NCBI RefSeq assembly: GCF_963678635.1
Contig: NC_087066.1
Location: 51,784,312 to 51,848,311, forward strand
Length of the DNA: 64,000 nt
Reading direction: 5' to 3'
Source of the DNA: Symsagittifera roscoffensis
Taxonomy: Eukaryota; Xenacoelomorpha; Acoela; Convolutidae
This document shows, piece by piece, positions 60,373-64,000 of the stretch; position 1 is the first letter of the stretch; each line of letters opens with the position of its first letter. A program made the translations under genes and the position numbers. The notes under the pieces were generated by a model. That model did no database searches, was not told the DNA's origin, and saw nothing but the letters and a program-made list of their open reading frames with translations.

Positions 60373-60840
60373 TTGAGGAACTTATACTTTTTGAGTGACA
60401 GTAAACAGGTTTGCTTGGTACCCAACCCAATTAGTAAAAGTTCAGTTGTTTTAGGCCGGAGCTTTTCTGTAACTCGAAGTGGACTGTATGTGAGTCTATT
60501 GTGGATTACACTGCACACAACGGTTTCAATCCAGCGTGGAAGGAAACTTGGCTACGCTTTGCCGATCAGAACTGATTATGAAGAAACACTGAACTTAAAG
60601 AAATTCCATGTAAAGAACTGTCCCTTTCATGCTTATAGAATTTTGATCTTAAGAAAGATTAATGACTTGAAATCTTTGAATAACATGTTTTCAATGAGAT
60701 CCGAAACGGATGACGGCCTGTCGAAGTGCTCGAATTTTCCGGAACGCACCTCGTCATATGAATCAGAGTCTGACAAACCAGCTTTGCCAGAGATAGAGCA
60801 CTTGAGAGGTAAAATAGTGAGGAAGATTTTGAATCATTAA
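60373..60840 (+). pseudogene. Pol N-terminal segment of the second element
   Basis: VCLVPNPISKSSVVLGRSFS and GRKLGYALPIRTD match the frame at 31805-32428. It stops at 60840 through a local shift. The next frame (60861-61091) continues KHKADIGCCNFLEHKIELEE with one T fewer than the first element. Confidence 0.65.
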
Positions 60841-61530
60841 GGGCGGTTTTTAATCGGAACGTGGACATTTTTTCAAAACATAAGGCGGATATTGGTTGTT
60901 GTAATTTCCTCGAGCACAAAATCGAACTAGAAGAAGGCGCCGTTCCGCACAGGGAGGGCGCAAGGCGCATGACACCACATAAACCGGAAGCGTGCCGAGC
61001 AGAAATAGAAGTGTTGCTCGAATACGACTTGATAGAACCCTCGAAGTCACCTGGGGCTTGCGGAGCAGTCATAGCTAAAAAGAATGGGTGACAGTTTTGA
61101 TTCTGTTTCGATTCTGTTGTGCTACCTGAACGCGGTGACCATAAAGGACGCCTACCCAATACCCCGCATATACGAGAGCCTCTCGAAACTGGGAGATGCT
61201 AAGTTTTTTACCACACTGGATCTGGGTTCTGCTTTCTGGCAGGTTTCTCTGTGGAACAAGGACAGAGAGAAGACTGGATTCGCATGTGAATTTAGCTTGT
61301 TCCAGTGGAAGAGGATGCCCTTTGGCTTGTGCAATGCCACGGCGACTTTTTAAAGACTGATGGCTCAGGCTTTGACCATGATAACGAAGAAGTACGTGAT
61401 TCTCGTGATGTGCTACGTGAACGACAAGGTCATAGCGACACTCACTTTTGCAGATCACATCGACAGATCGACAGACTCGACGAGGACTTCCACTCCGTCC
61501 CATTACATGTAAAGTGTTGTAAAGTGTAAA
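60841..61530 (+). pseudogene. Reverse transcriptase of the second element, catalytic motif mutated
   Basis: LEYDLIEPSKSPGACG, then 61084-61353 with LNAVTIKDAYPIPRIYESL, LDLGSAFWQVSL and FQWKRMPFGLCNATATF, ending in TAA. The following frame shows CYVNDKVIATLTFADH, where the catalytic YVDD reads YVND. The palm C-terminal part and connection are missing, since the sequence jumps to RNase H after a filler. Confidence 0.75.
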
Positions 61531-61575
61531 GTGTTGAGTCACACTTTACGCAGTAAAGTGTTGAGTCACACTGAA
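61500..61575 (+). repeat. Filler DNA at an RT deletion junction
   Basis: Short direct and inverted repeats of gtaaagtgttg and tcacactttac are stacked between RT and RNase H. The arrangement resembles templated filler at a break repaired by end joining. Confidence 0.65.
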
Positions 61576-61851
61576 ATGAAATATGGTGGTGCAAAAGCAG
61601 AGATGTTTGCGGTAGTCACGTTCGTGGAAAAGTACCGCGCATACTTGGGGAGCGCTGCCTATAAGTTACTCGTGGACAAAAAAGCGTTATCCTGGTTGAA
61701 GACGTACTCGATGAACCAGAGCTATATTGGTCGGTGGCTAGTCAGATTAGATGGCTACTACATGATAATCGAACACAGGATGCTTGACAGACACCAAAAT
61801 ACTGACAGCCTCAGCATAAAGACTGAGTTTTACGGTCTTTCTAGAGTTTGA
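61531..61851 (+). pseudogene. RNase H remnant of the second element
   Basis: HTEMKYGGAKAEMFAVVTF, EKYRAYLGSAAYKLLVDKKA and LVRLDGYYMIIEH match the first element's RNase H. The N-terminal catalytic part (TDAS) is absent. It terminates early. Confidence 0.7.
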
Positions 61852-61964
61852 TCCACTTCTAGAGTTCTTGAGTTTTTCTGGTCAAAGAAATTTATTAAGA
61901 GCTTACCTTGACAAGATGGTTGGACAAGTCTTTTTATCCAATTCCGTGACACCGCGAGTTACCG

Positions 61965-63069
61965 GTGGAAGAGGCAGCACAAATAAAGATCTTATCTAAA
62001 GAGGACCCGGTGCCTTTGGATTTGTTGCTACGCTCGAACGTGGTCCAACAGGAGCTCTCTCGTATGAACATAAACAGTCTCTCATTGCTGGATCAAACGG
62101 TGAAGGTCACACCACAAGTGATGCGGATGCTGGGTGGATTATTGGAGAGAGAAGTGACTAGAGATGACCCCGAACGGGCAGCAGCCATTTCATCGCTGAC
62201 AGTCAGTGAGAAAATAAGTTTCAAGCCATCAAAACGCCAGTATAAGGAAAACGAAAGGGATTGTAGGACGGTAGTTCAGCAACTTTTATCCCAGGTTCCT
62301 CAGAGCGTTTTGATGAGAATATCATACAAACAAAAAGGACAGGAGATCGGAACACAAAGGAAGACTGTCACCTTTGAAGATCCCGATCAGAAATGGGGAA
62401 AAGTTGAAGAAAACCCGGGGAGAAGGACGTAGAAGAAGTTTACCAAGTTCATGAACAAAATCCGGAACAAGAAAGTTTTTTTGGGGAGTCGGATGTTGAA
62501 GAAAAAGGTCGAGTAGAGGAACAAAACCTGAGGATAAAATTTTGTTCGAGTAGTTCAGATGGCTGAGCAGAACTCACAGGTCAAAACCTGCAGTGGAGAC
62601 GTGCTCCCCGGCAGACTCATCCGATGACAACGACTCGAGGAATTCAGAAATCGACACCTACTCAGACAGGAACTCGAGCGCGGGATCAGAAATGTCAGAG
62701 TTAGCTATCCACATGTTACTAGTGGAGACTCGAGCAAAAGACTTGGACAGGGTAGTATATCAAGACCCTGACGGTGATCGCTACCTGGTACCCAGTGAAA
62801 GAGTCTGTGACAATGCAGCGGAGTATCTGGAAACAATAGCGCTATCAAAACGTTCGACGAGCTTGTTACCGCAGAAGGAAGCAGTCAGGACGGACCTTCA
62901 ACCGTTCAGACAAGATAAAGAGCCATTGGCGAAAATCTGGTGCATGAAGATGAAAGATGACGCGCATCAGGAGTCTGATGTAGATGAAAAAGTTCTGATG
63001 AGAAACAGGACCTGGAGAATAAAGTTTTTCCGGGGAGTTCAGATGGATGTGAAGAACGAACAAAACTGA
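61965..63069 (+). pseudogene. Pol linker of the second element
   Basis: 61965-62432 (LDLLLRSNVVQQELSRMNIN) matches 33950-34400. 62593-63069 (MLLVETRAKDLDRVVYQDPD, AKIWCMKMKDDAHQ) matches 34581-34976. A ttttggggagtcgg at about 62477 and a ttccggggagttc at about 63030 are remnants of the 42-bp repeat motif. Confidence 0.6.
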
Positions 63070-63079
63070 TCCGGAGGGG

Positions 63080-63470
63080 GAGACGTGCTCTATCGCAGAC
63101 TCTTCAATGAATGACAACTCCCGGAACTCGACACCTACTCAAACACGAACTCGAGCTCAAGATTGGAATTGTCAGAGCTAGCGATCCACACACTGTTAGT
63201 GGAAACTCGAGCAAGGGATCTAGATAAGACTCTGACAGTGATCGCTACCTCATACCAGGTGAAAGAGTCTTTGACAACGCAGCAGATGATCTGGAAACAA
63301 TAGCAGTATCGAAACGTTCGATAAGCTTGTTGCCGCAAAAAGAGGTATTCAGTACTGACCTTCAACCGTTAAAACAAGAAACACAACCGTTGGTGAAGAT
63401 TTGGTGCGTTAAGATGGAAGATGTCAGGCATCAGCCAGATGAGCTGAATAGTCAATTGAGGGCCATGAAG
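63080..63470 (+). repeat. Duplicated linker segment (484-bp offset)
   Basis: gagacgtgctctatcgcag at 63080 repeats gagacgtgctccccggcag at 62596. The following blocks (ctcgagca, gtgatcgctacct, acgttcga-aagcttgtt) keep the same order. The two copies are diverged, so the duplication is not recent. The first element has a single copy. Confidence 0.7.
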
Positions 63471-63983
63471 ACATACTTGATGGCGAGATACAGACTCTCG
63501 GACCTACTAAGGGCGCAAAGAAATGACCGTATGACGAGCAACTTGAAGAAGTGGATCGAGAAAGGCGCTCCAGACAAAGGAGATCTGGAGGACGACAGTT
63601 ACCGTATCCTAAGACAATACTTTATGCAGAAAGAGGGAAGGTTACATCTGTACAAGGACGGAAATGTGGCTTGTAAAAGAAGAGAAGAGGAGAAAGTCCT
63701 GTGCAAATAAAATGCGATACTGTTGCCGCAACTGCATCAAACGGAACTTTTATTCAGGTCGCATGATCAGATGGTCCACCAGGGGGTTAATAAAGTATAC
63801 CAGAGGACCCTTAAACGCATTGAATGGCCTGTGATGAAGAAGGCATGCGAGAAGTGGGTTACAGCATATCTGTCATGTCAAAAAGTGAAGGATCCAACTA
63901 AACTGCGATTTCCATTACAGTCGATTGAATCATCTGAGTTCAATGAGGTCGTACAGATTGACCACCAGAAAAGATATGCATGA
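63327..63983 (+). pseudogene. Integrase N-terminal region of the second element
   Basis: 63327-63710 has YRLSDLLRAQRNDRMTSNLK and ends at a TAA. 63723-63983 resumes in the same frame (MPQLHQTELLFRSHDQM) with the zinc module H-(x)-HQG...CLSCQKVKD and the beginning of the catalytic core (VVQIDHQ). A stop follows at the window edge. Unlike the first element, the core start is present. Confidence 0.7.
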
Positions 63984-64000
63984 CAGAAAGTGTCTACAGT

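Larger units (their letters stand above)
52285..64000 (+). mobile_element. Second giant-family Gypsy element, decayed, incomplete at right edge
   Basis: LTR (52285-53592), PBS at 53605, 3-kb leader with minisatellite, broken gag, zinc knuckles, protease, RT with mutated catalytic motif and internal deletion, RNase H, duplicated linker, and integrase zinc finger up to the window end. Protein segments match the element at 25131-46913 at clearly diverged identity, so it is another subfamily. It carries many more stops and shifts. Confidence 0.8.

Overview
This window is metazoan nuclear DNA, probably from an invertebrate. The base is AT-rich, there is one spliced single-copy host gene, and most of the rest is transposable-element sequence. 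The species cannot be named from sequence alone. The host gene is CDK9, the kinase subunit of P-TEFb. It lies on the minus strand with seven recognisable coding exons between 24721 and 5576. Its introns hold much of the left half of the window: a degenerate BEL/Pao retrotransposon with a minisatellite in its leader (last intron), SINE-like repeats, a 236-bp tandem duplication, a ~170-bp satellite, a plus-strand JmjC-type exon, an envelope-like minus-strand ORF and a broken macro-domain ORF on the minus strand. The extreme left end (1-2150) is a decayed family-B DNA polymerase of the kind carried by Polinton/Maverick-like elements.

From 25131 to 46913 lies the most striking object, a roughly 21.8-kb Gypsy-type LTR retroelement. 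Its partial 5' LTR begins about 410 bp upstream of the CDK9 start codon and is transcribed away from it. After a 3-kb structured leader come gag-protease and a pol broken by frameshifts and stops. The integrase catalytic core is missing. A TARG1-like macro domain follows, then about 8 kb of further ORFs. These are a coiled-coil segment, an SGNH/GDSL hydrolase with all catalytic blocks visible, a second degenerate SGNH-like segment and several ORFs I do not recognise. Most of these cargo ORFs share one reading frame, broken only by isolated stop codons and one frame change, which suggests a former giant polyprotein.

A CR1/Jockey-like LINE (46914-50362) follows the 3' LTR. Next is a mosaic of inverted and direct fragments of the same retroelement family (50363-52284). 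A second, more decayed relative begins with the LTR at 52285 and runs out of the window in integrase at 64000. Comparison of the two family members reveals a hairpin inside the LTR whose stem has changed in a compensatory way, repeated leader hairpins, and a 14-residue tandem repeat in pol that carries the same bases as the LTR terminus.

The best candidates for a previously undescribed system are the giant cargo-bearing LTR element and the recurrence of TARG1-like macro domains in two separate element contexts in this one window. All retroelement and virus-like genes here carry breaks and none looks intact.
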